From Candidatus Poribacteria bacterium (GTDB lineage: Bacteria > Poribacteria > WGA-4E > WGA-3G), in assembly GCA_028824685.1 (NCBI GenBank), contig JAPPCZ010000086.1, forward strand, positions 304,345 to 368,344: a DNA stretch of 64,000 nt, read 5' to 3'. Positions 44,718-54,038 of the stretch are shown in pieces. The notes under the pieces were generated by a model that was not told the origin of the DNA, ran no database searches, and saw nothing but the letters and a program-made list of their open reading frames with translations. The translations under genes were made by a program, and so were the position numbers. Every line of letters starts with the position of its first letter. Within the stretch, counting starts at the first letter, position 1.

Positions 44718-45479
44718 TTAAATTTTGCGGAAATGGACTCTGCGGCTACCATCAAAAGAGATGCGAGGCCAATCGCGTTCCCAATTCTCAGAATGATACG
44801 GAATATAATGGCATGCCAACGCATGTCTCCGCGTTCCGGGTTTCAGTACTGGAGCACCACCATGAATCAGTCTGCCATGAAACAGAACGGCATCTCCCTG
44901 GTTTACCAATACCTGAACTTCTTTGTTACCACTCTGAATAAAAACCCGTTCAACCTCTGGAAAATAGCGATTGGTCTGTTGCTGTTCGTAAGTTTCATCT
45001 GGGTGTAATGTCATCGGCACATCACTTTTTGTTATGAGCCTGCCTCTATGTGAACCGGGTTGGACAATTAAGGGACCGTTATTTATATCAACGTCTACCA
45101 TTGCAATCCATGCAGACATACAGTCGGGGAGATAGTATTGATCTTGATGTAGTGGATGTTCTGATCCCTCGTAGAAGTGCATCGTTTGAATCGCTTCGGG
45201 TTCTCCACCAAAACAGTCCGAAAGTGGTTTGTGCAAGCGAGCATCAATAAGAAATTCCAAAACATAAGGATCGTATAGATGCTGATTGAATGTGCGGTCT
45301 CCGTACTTATCTTGTTGGAAAAATCCTTGCAGCTGCTTCTGCCCAGTGTGTAGGTCTTCCATGTGTTGAACAAAACGTTGGCACTCCTTCTGTGCAAACA
45401 TATCTTCAAGGACTACATACCCATTTGTTTCGTAGAAAGTTTTTTGTTCAGGGGTCAATCCCATATTTTTAGATGCCAT
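44718..45479 (-). CDS. Phytanoyl-CoA dioxygenase-family protein, short form
   Basis: 253 residues. ETNGYVVLEDMF is the usual start of the family, HPLHQDQYYLP gives His-x-Asp, and the second His is in VLFHGRLIHGGAPVLKPGTRRHALACHYIP with the 2-oxoglutarate Arg. It is only distantly related to the 350-residue protein at 31346. Substrate unknown. Confidence 0.87.
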   Translation of the reverse strand: MASKNMGLTPEQKTFYETNGYVVLEDMFAQKECQRFVQHMEDLHTGQKQLQGFFQQDKYGDRTFNQHLYDPYVLEFLIDARLHKPLSDCFGGEPEAIQTMHFYEGSEHPLHQDQYYLPDCMSAWIAMVDVDINNGPLIVQPGSHRGRLITKSDVPMTLHPDETYEQQQTNRYFPEVERVFIQSGNKEVQVLVNQGDAVLFHGRLIHGGAPVLKPGTRRHALACHYIPYHSENWERDWPRISFDGSRRVHFRKI

Positions 45480-45523
45480 TTCCCATCAAGACTCGCTATT
45501 GGAACAATTTGAAGATAGTAACA

Positions 45524-46381
45524 CTATCGTTCTGTTTTTATCTTTCCCCAGACAGTTGATAACTTTCCTATAGACTCAACGTTGTAAGGTGTAGTTGATT
45601 CAAAGTTCTGCCTGATTTCTTTTAGTGTGAGCGGACGATCATAGAATCGGACTTCATCAATCATACCTTCAAAGTAACCTTCAGTTTTTCCATGAAAATC
45701 TCTCGCGCCAAGATATACAGGATGTGTAAAAGTGAGAAATGCACTTTTCCCTCCGAAAAGTATATTATTTGTAGAACGCAATACACCGTTGATATAGATT
45801 TTTCTTGTTACTTTTCCATTATTCATCATAAAGTGAACGGTATGAGCAATATGATGCCACTTTCCATCATTGAAATGAACATTAAATCCTCTCCCATAGA
45901 TGCCACACCTTCCCCTATCATCAAAACGTAGACTGATGAAAGTATGAATTATTCCATCAATAAATTCAAGGTGAAACCAGTTTTTAATTCCATTAAGTTG
46001 AATCCCAAAAATAGGACAAAATCCTCCATTGGTATTTATGAGAATCATCCAATCATCTTTGTTACTGGTTTTGAACCAAGCTTCAAATGTAGAAGTGCCA
46101 AATTTCTCTCCGAAATCATCCATAGTAGTTAAGTTTACAAAATCACCTACACCATCGAATTTAAGGGCATCTCCTGTGTATCCAGGCACAATTTTTGGAT
46201 TGCCCATGATTGTGCCATTGCTGTTTCCAATAACATCCTTCAATGTATTACTGACAATAGTTCCTCTGTCAAATGTCCAATAGCTTACAAGTCCATCTGT
46301 GACAATCGATGCGACCGCTACATTTAGTGAGAATATACCGATGATTATCGTAAATGTTATGTAGTAGATTCCGCTTTTCAT
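45524..46381 (-). CDS. Exported LamG-like (concanavalin A-like) protein, copy 1
   Basis: 285 residues. A signal peptide (MKSGIYYITFTIIIGIFSLNVAVA) precedes a single LamG/pentraxin-type jelly roll: DGLVSYWTFDRG, GDALKFDGVGDFV, STFEAWFK, KWHHIAHTV, YFEGMIDEVRFYDRPLTLKEI. This domain binds glycans. The protein ends ESIGKLSTVWGKIKTER, a tail shared with the other LamG and the PD40 proteins. Ribosome site AAGGAGG; a consensus promoter lies upstream. Confidence 0.85.
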   Translation of the reverse strand: MKSGIYYITFTIIIGIFSLNVAVASIVTDGLVSYWTFDRGTIVSNTLKDVIGNSNGTIMGNPKIVPGYTGDALKFDGVGDFVNLTTMDDFGEKFGTSTFEAWFKTSNKDDWMILINTNGGFCPIFGIQLNGIKNWFHLEFIDGIIHTFISLRFDDRGRCGIYGRGFNVHFNDGKWHHIAHTVHFMMNNGKVTRKIYINGVLRSTNNILFGGKSAFLTFTHPVYLGARDFHGKTEGYFEGMIDEVRFYDRPLTLKEIRQNFESTTPYNVESIGKLSTVWGKIKTER

Positions 46382-46470
46382 AGTGATTCCTCCTTTTGAA
46401 ATAGCGTGAACATAAAACTTATAGCAGCAGGTGAAAACTTGTCAACGGTCTACATTGCAATTATGTCAGA

Positions 46471-46499
46471 ATAATACCATACTACGCGAATGTTGTCAA
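46471..46499 (-). promoter_or_regulatory. Promoter of the LamG gene
   Basis: Minus strand: TTGACA (46499-46494), 17-base spacer, TATTAT (46476-46471), with TGG before the -10. Confidence 0.75.
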
Positions 46500-46529
46500 T
46501 AAAAGACAGAATGGAATTTTGGAGTGTTC

Positions 46530-46558
46530 TTGACTGTTTTTATTCAAACTGTTATTAT
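46530..46558 (+). promoter_or_regulatory. Promoter of the S51 peptidase gene
   Basis: TTGACT (46530-46535), 17-base spacer, TATTAT (46553-46558). Confidence 0.65.
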
Positions 46559-46699
46559 CCTTCCAATTAGTCCAGGTGAAAGTCGGATGGTAGGTCTTCA
46601 TTCACTGCTGCAATATGCCATTTTTAGACTCCTCCTAATCTATCATTTGTTGAACTGGCTGAATGTTGAGCCTCTCAGAGTAAAACAAGGAGACGATTG

Positions 46700-47449
46700 A
46701 TGAAAGCAGTCCCGAAGATTGTTGCGATCGGCGGCGGCGAAATTAGTGCGCGGGAAACTGCTGCGATTGACGAACGCATCATCGAATTGACAGGCAAAAC
46801 TAAACCTAAAGCACTCTTTATTCCAACTGCAAGCAGCGATGCTCCTGGTTACATTGAAACTTTTGAGACGTATTACGGTAAGCATTTTGGATGTCAAACT
46901 CGCATTCTCAAACTCGTTGAAAATCCACCAGTTTTTACCGAGATGGCTGCTATGGTGTTGAACTCTGACCTTATCTATGTTGGTGGCGGAAATACCTATA
47001 AAATGATGAAGTTGTGGCGACGGTTGGAATTAGATAACGTGTTGGCACAAGCTGCATCCCGCGGCATCATTCTGTCCGGTCTGAGTGCAGGTGCAATCTG
47101 CTGGTTTAGATACGGACATAGTGATTCTCGGTCTTTCTCCAGTAATCCGAACTGGGACTACATCCGCGTGAGAGGACTGGGATTCATAAATGCTGTATTT
47201 TGTCCGCATTATCACTTTGAGAAGCGCGAAAACTCTCTTTCGGAGATGATTGCAAAACGAGGCGGCATTGGAATCGCTTGTGACAATAATGCCGCTATTG
47301 AGATCAGTGGAGATCACTACCGAATTCTTACTTCTACCTCTGACGGTAAGGCATACAAACTCTATAAGCATAGCGGAAGCACCGTTATTAAAGAATTAAC
47401 TCAAAATAGTGAATACCTGCCTTTAGCCAACCTCTTAGCACGGAAATAA
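46700..47449 (+). CDS. S51-family peptidase (peptidase E/cyanophycinase-like)
   Basis: 249 residues from ATG 46700 behind CAAGGAGA. The nucleophile is Ser129 in SGLSAGAICW. VYVGGGNTY-type and FCPHYHFEKR segments complete the class I glutaminase-like fold. Peptidase E cleaves Asp-X dipeptides, and cyanophycinase releases Asp-Arg from cyanophycin. At 249 residues and without a signal peptide it is closer to peptidase E, in the cytoplasm. Confidence 0.87.
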   Translation: MKAVPKIVAIGGGEISARETAAIDERIIELTGKTKPKALFIPTASSDAPGYIETFETYYGKHFGCQTRILKLVENPPVFTEMAAMVLNSDLIYVGGGNTYKMMKLWRRLELDNVLAQAASRGIILSGLSAGAICWFRYGHSDSRSFSSNPNWDYIRVRGLGFINAVFCPHYHFEKRENSLSEMIAKRGGIGIACDNNAAIEISGDHYRILTSTSDGKAYKLYKHSGSTVIKELTQNSEYLPLANLLARK

Positions 47450-47612
47450 TGCCAAAATTCTATATCGCTTGAAACTAAGGAACCTATTCCAAAGTTAATC
47501 CTCTGATTGAGGACATTTCACTGTAGAAACGACCTGCCGATCGCGGTTTCCTCTTGCAAAACGGAAAAGTGGTTAACATTAAAAACTTTACAAACCCAAG
47601 ATGAATTATGTC

Positions 47613-47641
47613 TTGATAGATTTCATTGGATGTGCTATGAT
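47613..47641 (+). promoter_or_regulatory. Promoter of the alcohol dehydrogenase gene
   Basis: TTGATA (47613-47618), 17-base spacer, TATGAT (47636-47641). Confidence 0.6.
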
Positions 47642-47726
47642 GTTAACACATTTTAGAAGGAGGAATACCCTTTCTCTTTGCGTGAAAACCAACTTTATCA
47701 GGTATCAGGGATTGGGTTAAATTTAT

Positions 47727-48743
47727 ATGAAAGTAGCAGCAATGTTTGGTGAAGGCAAAGGTGGTGTAGTAGACAAACCCGATCCCAAGGCAGCGGGAGA
47801 TGTTGTTGTTGTTAAAATTCATGCCGTTCCTATGTGTACTGAGTACAAATCATTTAAAGGCGGTGGCACAGGCGAGCATTTTGGTCACGAAGCAGCAGGG
47901 GAAGTTGTTGAAGTGGCACAACCTGGTCGTGTGAAGGTAGGGGATCGCGTTGTAGTGCAACCGCAGAATTCATGTGGCAAGTGTAATATGTGTGTTACTG
48001 GTGAACATATCCATTGTACTGGTGGGCGTAACATCCGCGAAATGGTCGGTACGGATGTTGCAGGAGCAACCTACGCACAATATATGCACAAAATGGAGGA
48101 TCTACTATTTCCGATTCCCGATGGGATGAGTTATGCACACGGTGGCATGGCATGTTGTGGACTCGGACCAACATTCGGTGCAATGGAACAGATGGAAGTC
48201 GATGCCTTGGATACTGTGATGGTGACTGGTTTAGGTCCTGTAGGGCTTGGCGGAATCATCAATGCCAGCTATCGTGGTGCGCGTGTCATCGGTGTAGAAA
48301 GCCATCCCTACCGTGCTGAACTCGCCAGAAAGTTAGGTGCAGAAGTCGTCCTAAACCCAAGCGATGAAGATATTCTGGATCAAATACGAGAATTGACAAA
48401 CGGCATCGGTATTGACAAAGCAGTTGACTGCTCAGGGGCATCTGCAGCACATCGGTTGATGGTTGATGCAGCCCGAAGAAAAGGACAGGTGACATTCGTT
48501 GGGGAAGGTGGAGAGTTCCCACTTGCCGCAAGCCGAGATATGATTCGGAAAGGTCTGGTTCTACGCGGAAATTGGCACTACAACCTCGGTTTCTATCCAA
48601 AATTGATAAAGGTTATCCAAGAATCTGCCGACAAATTAGATACCTACATCACACACACTTTCCCGATGCAAGAAGTGCAAAAAGCGTGGGAATTACAAGC
48701 GACAGGTGAGTGTGGTAAGGTTGTGTTAGAGCCGTGGGCATAG
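47727..48743 (+). CDS. Zinc-dependent alcohol dehydrogenase family protein
   Basis: 338 residues. The catalytic zinc Cys is in VPMCTEYKSF, the His-Glu pair in GEHFGHEAAGE, and the structural zinc is bound by CGKCNMCVTGEHIHC. The nucleotide loop is VTGLGPVGLGG. The Asp/Glu after the second strand (GVES) favours NAD. The family covers threonine, sorbitol and other polyol dehydrogenases; the exact substrate is unknown. Confidence 0.88.
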   Translation: MKVAAMFGEGKGGVVDKPDPKAAGDVVVVKIHAVPMCTEYKSFKGGGTGEHFGHEAAGEVVEVAQPGRVKVGDRVVVQPQNSCGKCNMCVTGEHIHCTGGRNIREMVGTDVAGATYAQYMHKMEDLLFPIPDGMSYAHGGMACCGLGPTFGAMEQMEVDALDTVMVTGLGPVGLGGIINASYRGARVIGVESHPYRAELARKLGAEVVLNPSDEDILDQIRELTNGIGIDKAVDCSGASAAHRLMVDAARRKGQVTFVGEGGEFPLAASRDMIRKGLVLRGNWHYNLGFYPKLIKVIQESADKLDTYITHTFPMQEVQKAWELQATGECGKVVLEPWA

Positions 48744-48785
48744 TCTGTAAATATTCAGTTTAATTCAAAATTTATAATAAAGGAA

Positions 48786-48828
48786 CATATCTTGTAGGCG
48801 CGGTTTTCATCGCGCCTACAAAGATATG
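48786..48828. repeat. Near-perfect 43-base palindrome, best copy of the dispersed family
   Basis: Arms CATATCTTGTAGGCGCG and CGCGCCTACAAAGATATG pair over 17 bp with a single bulged base around GTTTTCAT. It sits 43 bases after the dehydrogenase stop and before the convergent gene, so it could also stop transcription. Confidence 0.75.
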
Positions 48829-48924
48829 CTGTCTCACGGACTTGACTTGTCTAAGTCAGCGTTCTGAACAAATGTGCAGAAAAAACAGGGCAATGGCACC
48901 GCCACTGCGTTAGCATCCGCAGCC

Positions 48925-49410
48925 TCAGCCTCCCGATTTCCGCACCGGCTCTCTGGATTCTGGTTCAGGGGGTGCCACCGTGCCATCCGGGTCTCCGTAG
49001 CAGAGCGCAAAACCACCCTTGCCAAACCATGACCCCAATGACAGTCTGTAATTATCGAGATTGCTGTGTGCCAAAAAATCTCCACGTAATTTGTGATCAT
49101 GTCGCGCAAAGAAATAGTGGCGATCACCACTCCAGTGCAGTTCACCGTTCATTGAAATACGATAGGAGGTATTCGGTATCGGTTCCATATCTTCGGGTTT
49201 GACATACTCAAGCGGGATATTAAGTGCCTCAATGAAATTTTCCACCGAACCGCCCGCTTCAACGTAAGCCACTATGTCGTTCCAATCAGCGAGTCGAACA
49301 CCTTCACCCAATTGCTCCTTACACTCAGCTTTGAGGTCTTCTGTCTCGTCTAAATCGTGGGCAATGACGTGGAACTGTTGGTAACTCGCTGCAATTTTTT
49401 GTTTTTGCAT
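48925..49410 (-). CDS. Protein of unknown function, 161 residues
   Basis: It begins MQKQKIAASYQQFHVIAHDLDE, contains an acidic helical part (DWNDIVAYVEAGGSVENFIEALNIPLEYV) and then a beta-rich part with several aromatic residues (ELHWSGDRHYFFARHD, LSLGSWFGKGGFALCYGD). There is no signal peptide, no membrane segment and no motif I recognise. A good ribosome site (AAAAGGAG) and plausible codon use support a real gene. Confidence 0.6.
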   Translation of the reverse strand: MQKQKIAASYQQFHVIAHDLDETEDLKAECKEQLGEGVRLADWNDIVAYVEAGGSVENFIEALNIPLEYVKPEDMEPIPNTSYRISMNGELHWSGDRHYFFARHDHKLRGDFLAHSNLDNYRLSLGSWFGKGGFALCYGDPDGTVAPPEPESREPVRKSGG

Positions 49411-49960
49411 TATGTGAACTCCTTTTTATAGATTGTTGTTTTGTTTGACATCGTACTTTTCGCAAGACAACCGTAATAGGATGTCATTTTCAATAAATGA
49501 CAATGATTCACCTATACTCATTTTCGGATGCACTTTTGCAAGCGTTTGAATGAAGTTTATAATAATTCTTGGTAATATGCTAACGGTGTTAGGTGCGGTT
49601 AGGAAAACGCACCATAAGCGTCAATTTAAGGAATTTAATTCTGTTTTTAGGGTATATATAGCCTCGTAGAGGCGGTATGTTTATAGCATACGGAGTTAAC
49701 CCAATCTTGAGCCTCGTAGAGGCGGTATGTGTATAACCTTATATGTCGCTCCTACGGAGCTCAAGAGACTGTTGGCTGTGGCTTCTATAAACATATCGTT
49801 CCTACGGAACTCAAGCTGCAAAATCGGGCTTGAAAAGCCTCCCACAAAACATCTATCACTAAATTGACACCTATGGTGCGGTTAGGAAACCGCACCTACC
49901 GTGGCTGTGAGAGTAGAATTAAAAGCATTAAGAACTCATATCTCTTACACCGAATTCACC
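49411..49960. other. Intergenic region occupied by a nested inverted-repeat element
   Basis: No gene is visible in 550 bases. The right two thirds is the composite element at 49585-49900. The left part (49411-49584) shows nothing beyond the ribosome site region of the gene at 49410. Confidence 0.65.
49585..49900. repeat. Nested inverted-repeat (MITE-like) element
   Basis: The ends (about 49585-49628 and 49860-49900) are inverted copies of one sequence, each with its own palindrome (GGTGCGGTT...AACCGCACC) followed by a GTCAATTTA flank. Inside are two direct copies of AGCCTCGTAGAGGCGGTATG (49660 and 49710) and two inverted relatives (49741-49765 and 49791-49815), which can fold as nested stems. 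No open frame is present, so movement would need a transposase encoded elsewhere. Confidence 0.7.
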
Positions 49961-52117
49961 CTATAAGCTAAGTAAAAATGTAAACTTGCTCAAAATTGTC
50001 CATTCGTCGGTATGGAAACCATCCGATGTATCCCAAGTTTGATTATACACAAGGTAAAAATCGCTACCAGGACGATAGATGTAATTGAGCAAGAAATTTG
50101 CGCTTGCACGTTCTTCGGTATGGTTCCATTGGGTGAACAATTTAGTAAAGATACGGGTATTGAAAGCGTAACTAACCCGTCCGCCGAGGACGGTTGTCGT
50201 CAAACGATCTATCTCAGGCAAATAAATAAAATTTCGATTAAATCGTGTGTCAATTGCAAGCTGATGGGTTACTCGCCACTGGCTGTCTATATAAATACCC
50301 AACCTATCTCCTTGAAAGAAATCGCCGTAATTTCCTCCTCCATAGACTGAAAACGGACGGCTGGAATCAGAGTAAAAACTAAGTGAAAATTGATTCATTT
50401 CGTAATCACCAGCCAGTATTTCAGCGTCATCAATACTAAACGATTCATCAACTCGGTCAAAATACCTTTGAAAATCAATATTGATACCGTCCCCCGCAGG
50501 AAAGGATACTTCTCCACCAATATTCACTTCCCATCCGATAAGTCTATTATCATGATTAAGTAGGTAATTGCCTGAAATACTTGCTCCAAGGTCCCGTATC
50601 AGGTACCGGTTGATTTGCGAGTTAGCACCAGTATTCATATTGAATGATCGTATATCTCTACGATGCATGAATCCCATTTCACTCGTAAATTCAGGACCTA
50701 TGTCAAGATACGATGCATTGAAACGAAGATGTCTATTACGCCAATTGTTTGAAAGATACCATGCATAATCGCGTTCATCAGAATGCGGCGACCAACTTCC
50801 AACAGTCATTGCGCGCATTCGCCATTGGTCATGAGGTCTTAAAAACAAGTCTATCCCACCGTTGCGATGATAACCGCCGCCGAAATTACTCTGCCGATTG
50901 GTGACAATGAAGCCGACGGTCGAATCACTGAGAATATTGCGTTGCATTCTCAGCACAGAGAAGTTTGTCATAGGTGTTTCATCAGAAGCGGCGGTTGTCA
51001 TATTGAGCGCACCTACACTGTAAGCACCGACCTTTCCTGTCAATTTGCCTCCGCCGAGAAGCCGAACCTCTTTGTCATCATCTACAATACCGATACGGCG
51101 ACTATAGAAAACAGCCAACGGCGGCGGACCCCAACCACCGACACCAGCACCAAACGAAAATAGTCCACTACCTTCAAGGAAAAAATCACGCCGCTCGGGG
51201 AAATAGAGACTGAACCGGTTGAGATTTACCTGTTCCTGGTCTGCTTCTACTTGTGCGAAGTCGGTATTCATCGTTAAGTCTAACGTAAGATTTGACGTGA
51301 CACCGTATTTCATGTCCAATCCGAGGTCTCGTGCGGTATTATACTGCCAATCTTCCTCATCAAGATTTTCCGCTAATCCGCCAAGTAGATACGGTTTGAA
51401 ATCAAAGTATGATGGAGACGCAATATCTTGTAGACCAGTGAGTTTGCCTTGATATATCGGATGAAAGGTGCCTGGCCAACTCTGACTTTTTGGAACTTGG
51501 ATCCATTGTGATGTTTCATTTGTCCGCGGGATGTTACGTCCAAAATTCACACCCCACACCATTACGTCTTTCTTTTTAAAACGTAACTGATTGAAAGGAA
51601 GCGCAATCTCAACTGTCCATCCTTTATCGTGTTGTCGTCCAACACATTCCCAAATGCAGTCCCAACTCCCGTTGAGATTTTCGCCACCATCAGTGACAGC
51701 AGTATCTGACTGTGCGCCAAGCGGGTTTATCCGAAAGAAAAAGCACTGGCGTTTGTCACCGTAGGTGTCCAACATGATGTAAATGTTATCATTTTGCCAA
51801 AGCATTCCATCACGCCGCATTTCATTTGCCACGACCTTTTCAGGTTGTGAGTCGTAACACTCAAACCCGATATAAAGTTTTTCTGTGTCGTACAACAAGC
51901 GAACTTCTGTGCGTTCAGAAAGAGGTTGACCTTCATCAGGATATTGTTGGGTAAAATCGTCAATAACCTGCGTCCGAGACCAATCTGCTTCGTTGAGGTA
52001 ACCATCTATTTTGATTACCTCTTGTGTTTTCAACGCCTTAATTTCTTTTTCCGCAAAGGCGTTGAAGTTCATCAGAGCAATTATTATGAATACGAAAAGA
52101 ATGATTCGGTAAAGCAT
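49961..52117 (-). CDS. Exported CBM9-like/DUF5916 protein, copy 2
   Basis: 718 residues with a signal peptide (MLYRIILFVFIIIALMNFNAFA). The CBM9-like part has VIKIDGYLNEADWSRTQVIDDF, YIGFECYDSQPE and FFRINPLGAQSD. The DUF5916 part includes LYFPERRDFFLEGSGLF and FYSRRIGIVDD, and ends with alternating beta strands and a terminal ILSKFTFLLSL that resembles an outer-membrane barrel end. It is a paralogue of 32606 but diverged, particularly in the last 300 residues. Confidence 0.86.
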   Translation of the reverse strand: MLYRIILFVFIIIALMNFNAFAEKEIKALKTQEVIKIDGYLNEADWSRTQVIDDFTQQYPDEGQPLSERTEVRLLYDTEKLYIGFECYDSQPEKVVANEMRRDGMLWQNDNIYIMLDTYGDKRQCFFFRINPLGAQSDTAVTDGGENLNGSWDCIWECVGRQHDKGWTVEIALPFNQLRFKKKDVMVWGVNFGRNIPRTNETSQWIQVPKSQSWPGTFHPIYQGKLTGLQDIASPSYFDFKPYLLGGLAENLDEEDWQYNTARDLGLDMKYGVTSNLTLDLTMNTDFAQVEADQEQVNLNRFSLYFPERRDFFLEGSGLFSFGAGVGGWGPPPLAVFYSRRIGIVDDDKEVRLLGGGKLTGKVGAYSVGALNMTTAASDETPMTNFSVLRMQRNILSDSTVGFIVTNRQSNFGGGYHRNGGIDLFLRPHDQWRMRAMTVGSWSPHSDERDYAWYLSNNWRNRHLRFNASYLDIGPEFTSEMGFMHRRDIRSFNMNTGANSQINRYLIRDLGASISGNYLLNHDNRLIGWEVNIGGEVSFPAGDGINIDFQRYFDRVDESFSIDDAEILAGDYEMNQFSLSFYSDSSRPFSVYGGGNYGDFFQGDRLGIYIDSQWRVTHQLAIDTRFNRNFIYLPEIDRLTTTVLGGRVSYAFNTRIFTKLFTQWNHTEERASANFLLNYIYRPGSDFYLVYNQTWDTSDGFHTDEWTILSKFTFLLSL

Positions 52118-52246
52118 TTTATGTCTCTATTTGATTGGATAACGGAATTGTAGGGTTTTCGATCTGTTAAGTATATAACGCAATCTATAGAATACCTGTT
52201 TAATCTTTTTGTCAAGGATACAACCTCTTTAATAATCCTTAAAAAC

Positions 52247-52275
52247 TTTACACAGTCCTAAATCTTGTGTATAAT
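52247..52275 (+). promoter_or_regulatory. Promoter of the HtrA-TPR gene
   Basis: TTTACA (52247-52252), 17-base spacer, TATAAT (52270-52275). The -10 is perfect. Confidence 0.65.
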
Positions 52276-52307
52276 TGAAGTGAGATTAATAGATATGGGA
52301 CCCACTT

Positions 52308-54023
52308 ATGAAAACAAATAGGCAGGTTATACTGGATTTATTAGCGTTAGGATTTTTGTTCTGTTTACTCGCACCGCAGCAAGGAATTACCGAAAAACTG
52401 ATCACACCGACAACGGCCGTAAGTTCTGAAAAAATTAGAGATTCTGTAGTCCTGATTGAGGATAAAATTGGAATTGGTAGCGGTTTTTTCGTGGAAGACG
52501 ATAAGGTTGCAACAAACATTCACGTTGTTGCACGTCCTGGACCTGTTCTTGTAAAATCAGCAGACAGGAAAATGGAATGGACAGTTGAAGGTATAGCTGC
52601 GTACGATGTGAAAAATGATCTCGCTATCTTAAAAGTAAAAGAAAGAGGTGTTCCACTTCCACTCGCCAATAGTGATGCTGTTCGGAGTGGCCAATTTTTC
52701 TTGGCTGCTGGTTTTCCTGATGATAAATATAAAGATACTATAGCGACTGTGGTAAGTAACAATCAGAATGGCGAAAAGTTGATCCGGCTTAAATCCGATT
52801 TTTTTCCTGGAAACAGTTTGGGGCCTGGATATAGTGGTGGACCTATTATAAACCGTAAGGGGCAAGTCGTTGGGATTTGTGCTCTCGGAAGTGAGTATTA
52901 TGGTTATGCTATTCCTTCAAACGTCCTCAAAGCACTGCTTACCCGGTCAAAATCAATAGAGCCATTGGCGCAGTGGCAAAAACGAAAACCAATTAGAGCG
53001 TATGTCTATAGAAGTCAAGGACAAATGAAATTCATTAAGAAGGAATATAAGAGCGCAATAGCTAAATTTGATAGAGCCATCCAACTAAATCCTAATATTG
53101 CCAATTTTTACTATAGACGCGGATTAGCAATGTATAATCTTGGCAACTATGAAGAGGCGATAGTTGATATTAAAAGAGGTATTAAATTAGATAGGCAAAG
53201 GACAGAACCTGTTGAGGCTTACTTCGCTCTGGGACTTATAAAGCTTGACCGTAGCGACTATGAGGGAGCGATAACTGACTTTGATAAAGCCATTAGACCG
53301 GCACATAAATTTGTTGATGCCTATCATGCGCGAGCAAAGGCAAAGTTTGAACTCGGCAACCATGAAGGCGCGATAGTTGACCTTGATAGGGCTATTAAAA
53401 TTGATCCTGAAGATGCCAATCTGTACAACTCCCGGGCAGAGGCAAAATTTGCCTCTGCACAATCTGAATCTAAGCAATGGAAGACCATTAAAGCACGCCA
53501 TTTATATGAACAGGCGATTGAAGACTTAACACAAGCTATTAACATTGACCCCGAATCTCATAGTTTTTACGAGGAGCGGGGGTGGATGAAAGGTAAGTTC
53601 GCTACGTTTGAATCCGAAAAAGGAAATATCGCGAAAGCCAGAAAGTTATATGAAGCAGCGATAAATGATTGTACAGAGTCTATTCAACGAGATCAAAATA
53701 ATGAGAATGCTTACTATACACGAAGTATGGCAAAGATGGCACTTGAGGATTTTAAAGGTGCTATAAGTGATTTTGATAGACTTCTCCAAATTGGTTCCAA
53801 ATCATGGAAAGGCTATTATTACTATCAACGCGGGCTTGCGAAGAAGACACTCGGTTATTATAGAGGTGCGATTGCAGATTATGATAAAGCCATCCGTTTA
53901 AATCCAGAGAAAGCAATTGCTTATTATGAGCGCGGACTTGCAAAAGAAGCACTTGGACAAAAGGAAACAGCAAAATCGGATTTTGATAAGGCGAAGGAAT
54001 TAGACCCGAATGTGGGGAAATGA
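52308..54023 (+). CDS. Trypsin-like (HtrA-type) serine protease fused to TPR repeats
   Basis: 571 residues. After an N-terminal hydrophobic export segment comes an S1C-type protease domain (about 40-205) with the full triad: His72 in TNIHVV, Asp104 in VKNDLAIL and Ser176 in GYSGGP. No PDZ domain follows. Instead the C-terminal 350 residues are about nine TPR repeats (AIAKFDRAIQLNPNIANFYYRRGLAMYNLG pattern). This swaps the regulatory PDZ domain of DegP-type proteins for a protein-binding superhelix. It probably acts in the periplasm on particular protein partners. Confidence 0.87.
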   Translation: MKTNRQVILDLLALGFLFCLLAPQQGITEKLITPTTAVSSEKIRDSVVLIEDKIGIGSGFFVEDDKVATNIHVVARPGPVLVKSADRKMEWTVEGIAAYDVKNDLAILKVKERGVPLPLANSDAVRSGQFFLAAGFPDDKYKDTIATVVSNNQNGEKLIRLKSDFFPGNSLGPGYSGGPIINRKGQVVGICALGSEYYGYAIPSNVLKALLTRSKSIEPLAQWQKRKPIRAYVYRSQGQMKFIKKEYKSAIAKFDRAIQLNPNIANFYYRRGLAMYNLGNYEEAIVDIKRGIKLDRQRTEPVEAYFALGLIKLDRSDYEGAITDFDKAIRPAHKFVDAYHARAKAKFELGNHEGAIVDLDRAIKIDPEDANLYNSRAEAKFASAQSESKQWKTIKARHLYEQAIEDLTQAINIDPESHSFYEERGWMKGKFATFESEKGNIAKARKLYEAAINDCTESIQRDQNNENAYYTRSMAKMALEDFKGAISDFDRLLQIGSKSWKGYYYYQRGLAKKTLGYYRGAIADYDKAIRLNPEKAIAYYERGLAKEALGQKETAKSDFDKAKELDPNVGK

Positions 54024-54038
54024 TTACAGATGAATCTG

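Larger units (their letters stand above)
46382..46699. other. Intergenic region with divergent promoters
   Basis: No gene is seen. Two sigma70-type promoters point apart: 46499-46471 toward the LamG gene and 46530-46558 toward the S51 peptidase gene. Their -35 boxes are only 30 bases apart, so a single regulator could act on both. Confidence 0.65.

Noticed and set aside
49660..49815. Possible CRISPR array
   Set aside because: Only two direct copies of the unit exist, the others are inverted and diverged, spacing is uneven and no cas gene is near.
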